In this document: piece after piece, positions 28,647-38,443 of the stretch
How the letters are laid out: each line of letters opens with the position of its first letter
Position numbering within the stretch: position 1 is the stretch's first letter
From: Bog-473 sp963726135
GTDB lineage: Bacteria; Actinomycetota; Acidimicrobiia; Acidimicrobiales; RAAP-2
NCBI GenBank assembly: GCA_963726135.1
Contig: CAVSBE010000004.1
Span: 1 to 64,000 of the forward strand
Direction: 5' to 3'
Length of the DNA: 64,000 nt
Notes under the pieces: generated by a model
Databases searched by the model: none
Seen by the model: only the letters and a program-made list of their open reading frames with translations
What the model was told of the DNA's origin: nothing
Made by a program: the position numbers and the translations under genes

Positions 28647-29330
28647 TCAGCCGATCCTGTCGTGAGGTGGTGACGGGTTCGCCGGCTCGTCACGGCCGCC
28701 CAACGCTTCCATGAACCTGGAGGCGACCATGACCAGCAGGGCGATCTCGTGCCGTTCCCGGCGCCTGATCGGGACGGGGCGACCGCCGCACGCCACGAAC
28801 CCGGTCTCGGGGACCGGCTCCACGAAGACGCCCGAACCCGTGGTGTCGTTCGCCGGGTCCGCGCCGCTGCGCGAACCTTCGGCAAACGCCGCCACCCACT
28901 GCACCGAGGGGACCTCGCCGTGCACCTCCACGAAACCCGCGAGCCCCTCGTCGGCCAGGGCCAGCCAGGACAGGTCGAAGAGCACCATGAGATGGCCGGT
29001 CAACGCATTCATGGCCGCGGTCGGCGTCGCCGCCTGCAGGACGGCGGCGGCGGCGGCAAGCACGGAGTCCTCGCGATCACGGGCCTGCGCGTGCAGCTCG
29101 GTGATCTCCTCCACGCCCACGCCGGGGACGTTGCGCAACCCGCGGCAAACTGCGTCCACCGCCCCGGGCTCGTCGGGCAGCTCCACCACCAACTCGTCGA
29201 TGGCCACTCCCGCCTCGCGCTCGAGCACCTCAAGCCCGACGACATTGCCCTTCACGGCCCCGATTTCCGCGGCCACGGCACCGAGGGTGCCGGGGGCGTC
29301 GGGGAGCCAGATGCGCATCCGGGTCAGCAC
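28647..29330 (-). CDS. ACT-domain protein with a GAF-like C-terminal half
   Basis: The first 80 residues are an ACT domain (MRIWLPDAPGTLGAVAAEIG, VKGNVVGLEVLEREAGVAID, LPDEPGAVDAVCRGLRNVPG), a fold that binds amino acids or similar ligands. The rest (AAAAVLQAATPTAAMNALTG, LVMVASRFMEALGGR) reads like a GAF-type sensor domain with no catalytic part. I choose GTG 29330; ATG 29318 is possible. It lies 23 bp after the transglutaminase stop and so may belong to the ATP-grasp/alpha-E operon, acting as a ligand sensor. This association is an inference. Confidence 0.75.
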   Translation of the reverse strand: MLTRMRIWLPDAPGTLGAVAAEIGAVKGNVVGLEVLEREAGVAIDELVVELPDEPGAVDAVCRGLRNVPGVGVEEITELHAQARDREDSVLAAAAAVLQAATPTAAMNALTGHLMVLFDLSWLALADEGLAGFVEVHGEVPSVQWVAAFAEGSRSGADPANDTTGSGVFVEPVPETGFVACGGRPVPIRRRERHEIALLVMVASRFMEALGGRDEPANPSPPHDRIG

Positions 29331-29353
29331 GGCACCAGCTCGACCCGGCGCCC

Positions 29354-30199
29354 TCAGTGGGTCCTCGTCATGCGCACGACCACGCGCATGGTGTTCTCGG
29401 CATTCCCCGCGTAGATCCCCTTGACGGGCGGCACGTCGGCGTAGTCGCGCCCGCGGCCAACGGCGACGTGGCGCTCCCCGACAGGGCAGTCGTTCGTGGG
29501 GTCGTAGCCCCACCACTTGCCGGTCCAGACCTCCACCCAGGCGTGGCTCTCCCCATGGACCTCCTCGCCGATCGTGGCGTCCTCCTCGGGGTGGAAGTAG
29601 CCCGAGACGTAGCGGGAGGGCAGCCCGACCGACTTGGCCAGGGCCAGCGCCAGGTGGGCGAAGTCCTGGCACACACCGGCGCCGTCGGCGTACGCCTCGT
29701 TGGCCGAGGTGTGCACGGACGTCACCCCGCGCATGTAGCGCAGCGAATCGTGGGTCGTGCCCATGATGTTCCGGGCCGTCTGGAGCGGGCGCTCGGCCCG
29801 CAGCCCCGCCGCGATCTCCGAGAGTACGGGCCCGGGGGCCGTGTAGCGGTTGTGGGCGAGGTGGTCGGCCATCGTCGTCGACGCGATGGCCACGTCCTCC
29901 CAGGTGCAGTCGTCGGGCTCGTCGGCCTGCTGGGTGTCGACCAGCGACTGGGCCGTGATGGTGAGCACCTCGTGGCCGCGGTCGACGTTGAACGCCACGA
30001 CGTGGGTGCCCCAGTAGTCGAGATAGGAGTACTGGGTCGCAGTGGGAAGCGTCATCACCTTCGTCTCGAGCGCGGTCTGGCGCACCTCGGTGCGGGGGGT
30101 CATGCGGAGCTCGTTGTACGAGGCGCGCGCCGGCGCGTCGTAGTCGAAAAGCGTCTCGTGGGACACCCGCAACCGCCACCCGGGTGCGTTCCGGCTCAT
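29354..30199 (-). CDS. Transglutaminase-like cysteine peptidase with an N-terminal domain
   Basis: A 281-residue cytosolic protein. The N-terminal beta domain (WRLRVSHETLFDYDAPARAS) is followed by a transglutaminase core with the triad cysteine in GAGVCQDFAHLALAL, histidine in ESHAWVEVWTGKWWGYDP and aspartate in YDPTNDCPVGERHVAVGRGR. This is the type always found beside alpha-E and circularly permuted ATP-grasp genes. It has been proposed from context analysis to make or cut amide or peptide bonds in an uncharacterised peptide-tagging pathway. Its ATG overlaps the alpha-E stop by four bases. Confidence 0.92.
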   Translation of the reverse strand: MSRNAPGWRLRVSHETLFDYDAPARASYNELRMTPRTEVRQTALETKVMTLPTATQYSYLDYWGTHVVAFNVDRGHEVLTITAQSLVDTQQADEPDDCTWEDVAIASTTMADHLAHNRYTAPGPVLSEIAAGLRAERPLQTARNIMGTTHDSLRYMRGVTSVHTSANEAYADGAGVCQDFAHLALALAKSVGLPSRYVSGYFHPEEDATIGEEVHGESHAWVEVWTGKWWGYDPTNDCPVGERHVAVGRGRDYADVPPVKGIYAGNAENTMRVVVRMTRTH

Positions 30200-31143
30200 C
30201 CGCCGCCTCCCCCCTTTCGCCACTGCGTCGGTGTGTCCTGGGCGAAGTAGCGCCGGGTCACGGCGTCGCTCACCGCGGAGATGGAAGCCTGCAGGCGCTC
30301 GAGGCGAGTCTCGAGCCCGCGGGCGAGCGTGGCCGGCGCCGAGTACTCCAGCTCGGCTCGCGCCAGTCCGATGAGCCCGCGGGCGTCGTCCCACGACGCC
30401 TCGCGGCCGGCATTGATCTGGTCGAGGCACTCCTCCGCCAGCGTGAGCGAAGCGAAAGCCGAGCGCGGGAAGAGCCGGTCCCGCAGGAGGAAGTCCAGGA
30501 CGCGGCCGGGCTCGACCACTCCTTGCGACAGGCGCAGGTACGGCTCGTAGCCGCCGCAGGACCGGAGCAACATGACAAGGCCACTGTCGAACACCTCGTC
30601 GAACGCGACCGTGGCCAGCTGGCGGGCCACGACATCGGTGCGCTCCAGGCCGCGGCCGAGGGTGAAGAAGAGCCATGTCTGGTCACGGCTCATCATCGTG
30701 TCGGCCAGCCCCATCATGCCGGCGCACTGGGTCTTGACGAAGGAGAGGAAGAAGGCGGGGCTCGCCCGCCGGCCGGCCTCCCACTGCGCGGGCAGCTCGG
30801 CCCAGGTGGCGTTGATGTGCTCCCAGAACTCCACCGGAACCACGTGGCGCACGGCCCGGGTGTTCTCCCGTGCCGCGGCCAGGGCCCCGGCGATCGACGA
30901 CCGGCTCTCGGGATCGGTGGCGAGGCGCTCCGTGGCCTGCCACAGGGTCTCGGTCCCGCAGTCGGGCAGGCCCATCACGGCGAGGAGCCGGCGGGCCGCG
31001 TGCGACCCCTCGACGTCACTCTGCTCGAGGGCCTGGTACACCGAGACATCGAGGATGCGCGCCGTCCCCTCGGCCCGCTCCACGTAGCGGCCCACCCAGA
31101 AGATCGACTCGGCGACCCGGCTCAACAGGGCGCGCGTCGTCAC
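30196..31143 (-). CDS. Alpha-E domain (DUF403) protein
   Basis: A 315-residue all-helical protein (MTTRALLSRVAESIFWVGRY, VERAEGTARILDVSVYQALE, CGGYEPYLRLSQGVVEPGRV), the conserved partner of circularly permuted ATP-grasp proteins. The function is unknown; the many buried charged residues have suggested a scaffold or catalytic role in peptide synthesis. GTG 31143 overlaps the TGA of the ATP-grasp gene, and its own TGA overlaps the transglutaminase ATG, so the three are translationally coupled. Confidence 0.93.
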   Translation of the reverse strand: MTTRALLSRVAESIFWVGRYVERAEGTARILDVSVYQALEQSDVEGSHAARRLLAVMGLPDCGTETLWQATERLATDPESRSSIAGALAAARENTRAVRHVVPVEFWEHINATWAELPAQWEAGRRASPAFFLSFVKTQCAGMMGLADTMMSRDQTWLFFTLGRGLERTDVVARQLATVAFDEVFDSGLVMLLRSCGGYEPYLRLSQGVVEPGRVLDFLLRDRLFPRSAFASLTLAEECLDQINAGREASWDDARGLIGLARAELEYSAPATLARGLETRLERLQASISAVSDAVTRRYFAQDTPTQWRKGGGGG

Positions 31144-32745
31144 GTCGTCTGGCCCGCCTGTTGTTGCTGTTGTTGCTGCGTGCCGAGCTCACCATCGGCC
31201 GCCGGCCCGGCGTCCATGGGCGGCCCCGCGAGGGGGGGCATGGTCTGACGCGGCGGGAGCACCGGCATGGACAACCCACCGCCGACCACCCAGGTGTCCT
31301 TCGATCCCCCGCCCTGGCTGGAGTTGACGACCAGGCCGCCCTCCTGCAGCGCCACGCGGGTGAGCCCCCCGGGGAGGACCCAGATGTCCTCACCGTCGTT
31401 GACCACGAAGGGCCGCAGGTCGACGTGGCGCCGGACCATGGCTTGGTCCACCCAGGTCGGCGACGTGGACAGGGCGACGACCCGCTGGGCGATCCAGTGA
31501 CGGGGGTCGGCCTCGACCTCGGTGGCCAATTCGTCGAGCTCGGCACCCGTGGCCGCCGGGCCGATGACCAGGCCCTTGCCGCCCGAACCGTCCACGCGCT
31601 TGAACACGAGATCGCCCCGCCGGGCGAGCGCGTCCTTGCGGACGGCGTCGTCCACCAGGTGCATGGTCTCGACGTTGTGCAGAATCGGATCCTCGCCGAG
31701 GTAGTAGCGGATCATGGACGGCACATAGGTGTAGACGAGTTTGTCGTCGGCCACGCCGTTCCCGATCGCGTTGGCGATGGTCACCCGCCCCGCCCGAGCC
31801 GCGTTGATGACGCCCGGGCAGCCCACCAACGATTCCGGCCGGAACTGCAACGGGTCGAGGTAGTCGTCGTCGATGCGACGGTAGATCACGTGCACCGGCA
31901 CCTCGCCCTCGGTGGTGCGCAGGAAGACCTCGGTGCCGTGGCACACGAGGTCGCGGCCCTCCACCAGGTGCACGCCCATGAGGCGGGCCAACAGCGCGTG
32001 CTCGTAGAAGGCCGAGTTGTGGACGCCGGGCGTCAGCACGACGACCGTCGGTTCCTGCACCGACGGCGGCGCGGCACGCCGCAGTGCCCTGATCAGGCGG
32101 GCGGGATAGTCGGTCACCATCTGAATGGGCTGGCCCCAGAACAACTCGGGGAGCACCCGCGCCATGGCGGCGCGGTTGGCCAGGACGTAGCTGACGCCCG
32201 ATGGGCTGCGCAGGTTGTCCTCGAGCACCCGGAACTCCCCGTCCTCGTCGCGGATCACGTCGATCCCCGCGACATGGATCCGCACGCCGTTCGGTGGCGT
32301 GTACCCGTAGGCCGCCCTCACGAACCCCGGTGAGCTGGTCACCACCTCGTGGGGAATGAGCCCGTCGCTGACGATGCGTGCCGCTCCGTACACGTCGGCC
32401 AGGAAGAGCTCGAGCGCCCGTACCCGTTGGGTCACTCCGTCGGAGACCCGCTTCCACTCGGCGGCGGTGAAGATGCGCGGCACCACATCGAGGGGAAACG
32501 GGCGCTCCTCGCCGTCGAGGTCGAACGTGACCCCCTGGTCCATGAAGGCCCGGGCCAGGCGCGAGGCCCGAGCCGAAACGTCCTCGGGCCCCATCTGGGC
32601 CAGCGAGGAGGCCACGGCGGCGTAGGGCACACGGGCTTCGCCGTCCTGCCCGACCATCTCGTCGAAGGCTGCCTCGGTCAGCGCGTGCGTCGGGCGCGCC
32701 GTAACCGTCGAAGAGGTCTCCCACGGGTCTCAGCGTGCCAGGCAT
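31140..32745 (-). CDS. Circularly permuted type-2 ATP-grasp protein, one frameshift near the start
   Basis: A protein of about 534 residues of the DUF404/DUF407 ATP-grasp family (FVRAAYGYTPPNGVRIHVAG, EFRVLEDNLRSPSGVSYVLA, FKRVDGSGGKGLVIGPAATG, VNSSQGGGSKDTWVV). Related ATP-grasp enzymes join a carboxylate to an amine or thiol through an acyl phosphate. The natural N-terminus MPGTLRPVGDLFDGYGAP (ATG 32745) joins THALTEAAFDEM in the main frame by an indel near 32698, so the in-frame ATG at 32657 is not the true start. A poly-glutamine run lies just before the C-terminus. It is the first gene of the alpha-E/transglutaminase operon. Confidence 0.92.
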
Positions 32746-32872
32746 GTGTTTCGCCGTGGTTTCACGGCTGCGAACACCCGGTGACGGGAGCTCGGGCCTG
32801 GGGATCGAGCGTGACGGGAGTGGTTCGGGCGCGGCCGGTCAAGCCTGCATCGTACCGGGGGTGTTACCGGGC

Positions 32873-33867
<995 letters not shown>

Positions 33868-33924
33868 GGCGAGCGTTCCTTTCCGACAGCGAGGAATTGA
33901 CGGTGGGTGAAGTGGTGGGGGGAC

Positions 33925-35121
33925 CTAGAGGCGGTCGACGATGGCGGCGGCGAACTCCGAGCACTTGACCTCGGTGGCGCCCTCCATGAGGCGGGCGAAG
34001 TCGTAGGTGACGACCTTGTCCGCGATGGTGGCCTCGAGCGCGTGCACGATGTCGGACGCCGCGTTGTTCCACCCGATGTGCTCGAACATGAGCACGCCCG
34101 AGAGCAGCACCGAGCCGGGGTTCACCTTGTCCTGCCCGGCGTACTTCGGGGCCGTGCCGTGCGTCGCCTCGAAGATGCCGTGGCCGGTGACGTAGTTGAT
34201 GTTGGCTCCCGGTGCGATGCCGATGCCACCGACCTGGGCGGCCAGAGCATCGGAGAGATAGTCACCGTTGAGGTTGGTGGTGGCGATGACGTCGAAGTCC
34301 GACGGCCGGGTCAGCACCTGCTGCAGCGTGATGTCGGCGATCGTGTCCTTGACGAGCAGCTTGTCGCCGGGCTCGCCGCCACAATCGTCCCAGCCGACGG
34401 CGACGTCGGAGAACTCCTCGCGCACGAGCTCGTAGCCCCACTCGCGGAATGCACCCTCGGTGAACTTCATGATGTTGCCCTTGTGCACGAGCGTCACGGA
34501 GCGGCGCTTGCGGTCGAGCGCGTAGTTGAGAGCGGCGCGGACGAGCCGCTTGGAGCCCATTTCCGAGACCGGCTTGATCCCGATGCCCGAGCCGTCACGG
34601 ATGGGCCAGCCCATCTCCGTGCGCAGGTACTCGGTCAGCTTCAGCGCCTCGGGGGTGCCCGCCTGCACCTCGTAGCCGGCGTAGACGTCCTCGGTGTTCT
34701 CCCGGAAGATGACCATGTCGACCAGCTCGGGGTGCAGCACCGGCGACGGGACCCCGGTGAACCAGCGCACGGGGCGCAGGCAGACGTAGAGGTCGAGGAT
34801 CTGGCGCAGCGCCACGTTGAGGGAGCGGATCCCGCCGCCGATCGGCGTCGTCAGCGGGCCCTTGATCCCGATCAGGTGCTCGCGGAAGGTCTCGACCGTC
34901 TCGTCGGGCAACCAGCTGCCCACCTCGTCGAACGCCTTCTGGCCGGCCAGCACCTCCTTCCACGCGATCTTGTGGCCGTGCTTGGCGGCGGCCGCATCGA
35001 GGACCAGCTTGGCGGCGGGCCAGATGTCGACGCCGGTGCCGTCGCCCTCAATGAAGGGGATGATGGGCTCGTCGGGGACGTGAAGGGTGCCGTCGTCGCC
35101 CATGCGGATGAGATCTGCCAT
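33925..35121 (-). CDS. icd: NADP-dependent isocitrate dehydrogenase
   Basis: This 398-residue homodimeric-type enzyme makes 2-oxoglutarate. Start EPIIPFIEGDGTGVDIWPAA, substrate phosphate loop IGGGIRSLNVALRQILDLYV and VIFRENTEDVYAGYE, catalytic region ALDRKRRSVTLVHKGNIMKF, and coenzyme segment HGTAPKYAGQDKVNPGSVLL are all present. Lys-Tyr in that last segment is the pair linked with NADP rather than NAD preference in E. coli Icd. The frame is intact. It starts 10 bp after the nucleotidyltransferase stop and lies upstream of mdh. Confidence 0.96.
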   Translation of the reverse strand: MADLIRMGDDGTLHVPDEPIIPFIEGDGTGVDIWPAAKLVLDAAAAKHGHKIAWKEVLAGQKAFDEVGSWLPDETVETFREHLIGIKGPLTTPIGGGIRSLNVALRQILDLYVCLRPVRWFTGVPSPVLHPELVDMVIFRENTEDVYAGYEVQAGTPEALKLTEYLRTEMGWPIRDGSGIGIKPVSEMGSKRLVRAALNYALDRKRRSVTLVHKGNIMKFTEGAFREWGYELVREEFSDVAVGWDDCGGEPGDKLLVKDTIADITLQQVLTRPSDFDVIATTNLNGDYLSDALAAQVGGIGIAPGANINYVTGHGIFEATHGTAPKYAGQDKVNPGSVLLSGVLMFEHIGWNNAASDIVHALEATIADKVVTYDFARLMEGATEVKCSEFAAAIVDRL

Positions 35122-35131
35122 GGGGGCGATG

Positions 35132-35767
35132 CTACGGGCCCTGGCCAGCGGGTTCCCAATCGGGCCGGTCGGGTGGTCCGCCCAGATTGCGGTCGCCGGC
35201 AGTCGCCTCAGTTCCCAGCAGCCTGTGCAGGCGGGTGTACTGCTCTGCCTCCGGGCCGAGGATCTCGCCCACCCAGTAGAGCGTGCGTTCACCGTCGACC
35301 TCGGTGCCCCACCGGAGAATCTCCGCGATGTCGAGCCAGTCCTTGGGCCGGTCGAAGATGGCCTTGCAAGCGATCAGGTGCTCGGGAGCGAGGATCGGGA
35401 TGTCGACGGGGCCGAAGCGGACCAGGCGGGCGCGCTCGGCCATTTCGAGGTGCAGGTCCATGGTGGCGAAGAACACGTCGAGATACGAGCCACCCCAGTC
35501 CAGTCGGGCCTGGCCGTCCCGCCCGATCGCGGCCCGATCATCGGGTGTCACCGTGACGCCGAGCCGGCCCAGCAACCCGAGGACGGGCTCGGCGGCCTCG
35601 GGGGGCAGGGTCAGATTGACGTCGATGTCGGTCGTCGCCCGGGGATTCCTGTACCAGGCCAGTGCGATCGCCCCCCCGAACTGGTGGGGCACGCCGGCGG
35701 AATCGAGCATCTCGTGGAGTGAGACGATCATGGGGGCCAGGTCACTCAGCTCCTCGGTACTGCTCAC
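35132..35767 (-). CDS. AbiEii/MenT-like nucleotidyltransferase, possible toxin
   Basis: A 211-residue protein with the nucleotidyltransferase core FGGAIALAWYRNPRATTDID. It has GG, then D-x-D twelve residues on, and a third acidic residue in GGSYLDVFFATMDLHLEM. This is the pattern of AbiEii/MenT-type enzymes, some of which inactivate tRNA by adding nucleotides. Its GTG start overlaps the TGA of the small upstream gene, as in toxin-antitoxin operons. It reads on into icd with only a 10-bp gap, so the toxin role is an inference; a housekeeping nucleotidyltransferase remains possible. Confidence 0.8.
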   Translation of the reverse strand: MSSTEELSDLAPMIVSLHEMLDSAGVPHQFGGAIALAWYRNPRATTDIDVNLTLPPEAAEPVLGLLGRLGVTVTPDDRAAIGRDGQARLDWGGSYLDVFFATMDLHLEMAERARLVRFGPVDIPILAPEHLIACKAIFDRPKDWLDIAEILRWGTEVDGERTLYWVGEILGPEAEQYTRLHRLLGTEATAGDRNLGGPPDRPDWEPAGQGP

Positions 35768-36207
35768 CGAGGAGCCACCCTGGCGATCCGTTCCGCCCGA
35801 AGATGGCCGAGCGGCGGGAATCGCAGCGGCGCCGGGGTTCGGGCGGGACCGAACGGCTTGACCCTTGCCACGAAACCAAGAAGGCCGATCAGGGCGTCGC
35901 CGGGATCCCGGCGGTCGGCGGGCGGGCGAACCCGCTCCAGCGAACGGGCCATCCGGCGGGAGGCCTCGACGAAGTGCAGCGTCTCCGGACGCTCGTGGCG
36001 GGCGGTGCCACGCGCGGCTGCCCGTTCAGCGGCGGCCCGTACCGCCTCGGTGTCGAAGGGACGGCTCGCTCGCCGACGGGCCCGGTCCAGCACCTCGTCG
36101 TCGAGGTGGGCGAAGTTGGCCAGCGAGCGGGCCCGTGGGCCTTTGGGGGTGTGGACCGACTCCCGGATCTCGAAACGCCCCTTGGGACGGGCGACCACGT
36201 AGGCCAT
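35764..36207 (-). CDS. Small basic protein, putative antitoxin or partner of the nucleotidyltransferase
   Basis: A 147-residue protein starting MAYVVARPKGRFEIRESVHT then PKGPRARSLANFAHLDDEVL. I recall similar proteins next to nucleotidyltransferase genes in actinobacteria but no defined family. The N-terminal strand-rich part could bind DNA or the partner; the C-terminal part is Arg-rich. It starts at ATG 36207, right at a pair of 9-bp direct repeats, and overlaps the next gene by four bases. Toxin-antitoxin membership is inferred from order, overlap and repeats. Confidence 0.6.
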   Translation of the reverse strand: MAYVVARPKGRFEIRESVHTPKGPRARSLANFAHLDDEVLDRARRRASRPFDTEAVRAAAERAAARGTARHERPETLHFVEASRRMARSLERVRPPADRRDPGDALIGLLGFVARVKPFGPARTPAPLRFPPLGHLRAERIARVAPR

Positions 36208-36227
36208 ACCCACTATGTTACCCACTA
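36207..36227. repeat. Direct repeats over the start of the nucleotidyltransferase pair
   Basis: TACCCACTA is present at 36207-36215 and 36219-36227, with a TGT spacer and a 12-bp period, directly at the start codon. A -10-like TAACAT on the minus strand lies between them, so the mRNA may be nearly leaderless. This fits an autoregulatory operator. Confidence 0.55.
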
Positions 36228-36258
36228 CACGGCCCACGTGTCACCCGGGGGACCTGCT

Positions 36259-36280
36259 GCGACCGCTCGACTGAGGTCGC
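36259..36280 (-). terminator. Short hairpin after metF
   Basis: GCGACC and GGTCGC arms separated by 10 bases, about 17 bp beyond the metF stop. No T-run; a weak candidate terminator before the next operon. Confidence 0.3.
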
Positions 36281-36296
36281 GGCGCTGCGGTCCCGG

Positions 36297-37172
36297 CTAC
36301 GTGGACGTGGTGCTGGGCCCCAGACCGAGCGCGGCGTAGATCTCTCGGGTCGCGCTCGAGGTGTTGAACGTGTAGAAGTGCAGCCCCGGCACGCCCGTCT
36401 CGAGGAGGCGGGAGCAGAGCTCGGTGGCCAGCTCCACCCCTTCCTTGCGGACGGCGTCGGCCCCACCCCGCTGGTCGGCGGCCCGCAACCGGTCTTCCAT
36501 CCAGTCCGGGGCGGCGGCACCCATGCCACCCAGGCGGCCCATGGTCGACAGCGACGTGACCGGGAGGATGCCCGGCAGGACCGGGGTGTCGACGCCCCGC
36601 TCGCGCAGGTCCGCGATCAGTCCCTCGTACTCGGAGGCCTCGAAGAAGAACTGGGTCACCCCGAAGTCGGCCAGCGCCAGCTTGGCCGCCAGGTAGTCGC
36701 GGTCGCTGGGGATGTCCTCGGAGCGCGGATGCCCGGCCGGGTGTGCCGCCACTCCGATGGAGAAGCCGCCGATGGCCCGGGCGAGCTGCACCAGTTCGGT
36801 GGCGAAGGCCAGCTCGCCGGGGCCCGCGGCCGGATCTTCGGGCGGGTCGCCGCCAAGCGCCATCAGGTTCTCGATGCCGGCCTTGCGCAGCGAGACCAGG
36901 ATGTCGGCCAGCTCCAGGCGCGTGTGGGCCACGCAGATGAGATGGGCCATCGGGTTGAGCTTGGTCGTGTGCAGCATGCCCGACACCAGGTCGAAGGTGC
37001 GCTGGCGCGACTCGGCGCCGCCCCTGTAGGTGACCGAGACGAAGGACGGCTCGAGGGGCTGCAGCTCGGCGATCGTGCGGGCGAGCGTCGCGAGCTCCTT
37101 GTCGTTCTTGGGCGGGAAGAACTCGAACGAGTACGTGGGGCCGGCAGCCAGCAATTCTGCGATGCGCGTCAT
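36297..37172 (-). CDS. metF: Methylenetetrahydrofolate reductase
   Basis: This 291-residue flavoenzyme reduces 5,10-methylene-THF to 5-methyl-THF for methionine synthesis. The TIM-barrel begins TYSFEFFPPKNDKELATLAR, with folate and FAD contacts in FVSVTYRGGAESRQRTFDLV, IENLMALGGDPPED and FSIGVAAHPAGHPRSEDIPS, and FFEASEYEGLIADL. The ATG overlaps the stop of the cupin gene by four bases, coupling their translation. A hairpin with GCGACC/GGTCGC arms lies shortly after the stop (36259-36280). Confidence 0.95.
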   Translation of the reverse strand: MTRIAELLAAGPTYSFEFFPPKNDKELATLARTIAELQPLEPSFVSVTYRGGAESRQRTFDLVSGMLHTTKLNPMAHLICVAHTRLELADILVSLRKAGIENLMALGGDPPEDPAAGPGELAFATELVQLARAIGGFSIGVAAHPAGHPRSEDIPSDRDYLAAKLALADFGVTQFFFEASEYEGLIADLRERGVDTPVLPGILPVTSLSTMGRLGGMGAAAPDWMEDRLRAADQRGGADAVRKEGVELATELCSRLLETGVPGLHFYTFNTSSATREIYAALGLGPSTTST

Positions 37173-37564
37173 GTCGGCATCCGCCCGTAGTCGTCCTCGA
37201 GCCGCACGATGTCGTCCTCGCCGAAGTAGGTCCCGTGTTGCACCTCGATGAAAACGAGGTCCTTTGTCCCTTCATTGGCGATGCGGTGCGCACCCTCGAG
37301 CGGGATGTCGATCGACTCCCCCGCGTCCACCACGGTCACGGTGCCGTCGAGTGTGACCTTCGCCGTGCCCGACACGATGAACCAGTGCTCGGCCCGCTTG
37401 GCGTGTCGCTGGTAGCTGAGCCGCTTGCCCGGGTGCACCACGAGGCGCTTGACCTTGTGGTCGGGCGCGCCGTCATCGAGCACGGTGTAGTTGCCCCAGG
37501 GGCGCTCCGAGTACTCCCGCTCACCCACCGGATGATCGTCTCCATGGCCAGTCAGCTGCTGCAC
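37169..37564 (-). CDS. Cupin of the mannose-6-phosphate isomerase type II C-terminal family
   Basis: A 131-residue single cupin: RPWGNYTVLDDGAPDHKVKR, LVVHPGKRLSYQRHAKRAEH, WFIVSGTAKVTLDG and GAHRIANEGTKDLVFIEVQH with YFGEDDIVRLEDDYGR. These match the C-terminal domain of ManC/phosphomannose isomerase type II. As a stand-alone domain it may isomerise mannose-6-phosphate or fructose-6-phosphate, or have a related role. It is set between folD (14-bp gap) and metF (overlap), an unexpected place for sugar metabolism. GTG 37564 is taken as start. Confidence 0.85.
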   Translation of the reverse strand: MQQLTGHGDDHPVGEREYSERPWGNYTVLDDGAPDHKVKRLVVHPGKRLSYQRHAKRAEHWFIVSGTAKVTLDGTVTVVDAGESIDIPLEGAHRIANEGTKDLVFIEVQHGTYFGEDDIVRLEDDYGRMPT

Positions 37565-37579
37565 GTCTCGCTTCGTTCG

Positions 37580-38443
37580 TCACGTGGCCGCCAGCTCCGC
37601 CGCTCGCAGCGCGTTGCGCAACAGCATGGCACGGGTCATGGGGCCCACCCCACCGATGCGGGGGGTGACCCAGCCGGCCACCTCGGCCACGTCCGGGTGG
37701 GCGTCGGGGATCAGCTTCCTTCCCTCGAAGGTCGTGCCGGCCGACACCACGGCCGCGCCGGGCTTGACCATGTCCGGCGTGAGGAGGTGGGGCCGACCCG
37801 CCGCGGCGACGACGATGTCCGCCGTCCGCACGATGGCGGCCATGTCGCTCGGGGCGACGCCCGTGTGCAGCACCGTCACGGCGGCATTGCAGCCGGGGCG
37901 CTTCAACGTGAGCAGGTTGGCCAGGGGCCGGCCGATCGTCACGCCGCGGCCGATGATCACCGCGTGGCGGCCCTCGACCGGGACGTCGTACGCGTGCAGG
38001 AGCTCGACGATCCCCGCCGGCGTGCACGGCAGGGGCCCGGGCGTTCCCAGGACCAGCCGGCCGAGGTTCACCGGGTGCAGCCCGTCGACGTCCTTGGCCG
38101 GGTCGACCGCCAGCAAGGCTTGCTCCTCGTCGAGGCCGTCCGGCAGCGGCAGCTGCACCAGGAAGGCACTCACGGCTGGGTCCGCGTTGAGGCGCGCGAT
38201 GACATCGAAGACCTCTTGCTGCGTCGCCGTGGCCGGCAGGTGCTCGCCGACCGAGTGCATGCCGACGGCGGCGCAGTCCTCGTGCTTCAGCGCGACGTAG
38301 CGCTCGCTCGGCACGTCGTCGCCCACGAGGACCGTGCCGAGACCGACGGTGACGCCATTCGTCCCCAGCTCCGCGACACGGGCCGCCACCTCGAAGCGGA
38401 TGCGGGCCGCCACCGCTTCGCCGTCGAGCAGGATGGCGCCCAT
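37580..38443 (-). CDS. folD: Bifunctional methylenetetrahydrofolate dehydrogenase/cyclohydrolase
   Basis: This 287-residue enzyme interconverts 5,10-methylene-THF and 10-formyl-THF, supplying one-carbon units to PurH and PurN encoded just upstream. The catalytic lysine is in SERYVALKHEDCAAVGM (YxxxK). Other signatures are LVQLPLPDGLDEEQALLAVD, PAKDVDGLHPVNLGRL, PCTPAGIVELL and the cofactor loop VIIGRGVTIGRPLANLL. The ATG shares one base with the purH stop codon. Confidence 0.96.
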   Translation of the reverse strand: MGAILLDGEAVAARIRFEVAARVAELGTNGVTVGLGTVLVGDDVPSERYVALKHEDCAAVGMHSVGEHLPATATQQEVFDVIARLNADPAVSAFLVQLPLPDGLDEEQALLAVDPAKDVDGLHPVNLGRLVLGTPGPLPCTPAGIVELLHAYDVPVEGRHAVIIGRGVTIGRPLANLLTLKRPGCNAAVTVLHTGVAPSDMAAIVRTADIVVAAAGRPHLLTPDMVKPGAAVVSAGTTFEGRKLIPDAHPDVAEVAGWVTPRIGGVGPMTRAMLLRNALRAAELAAT

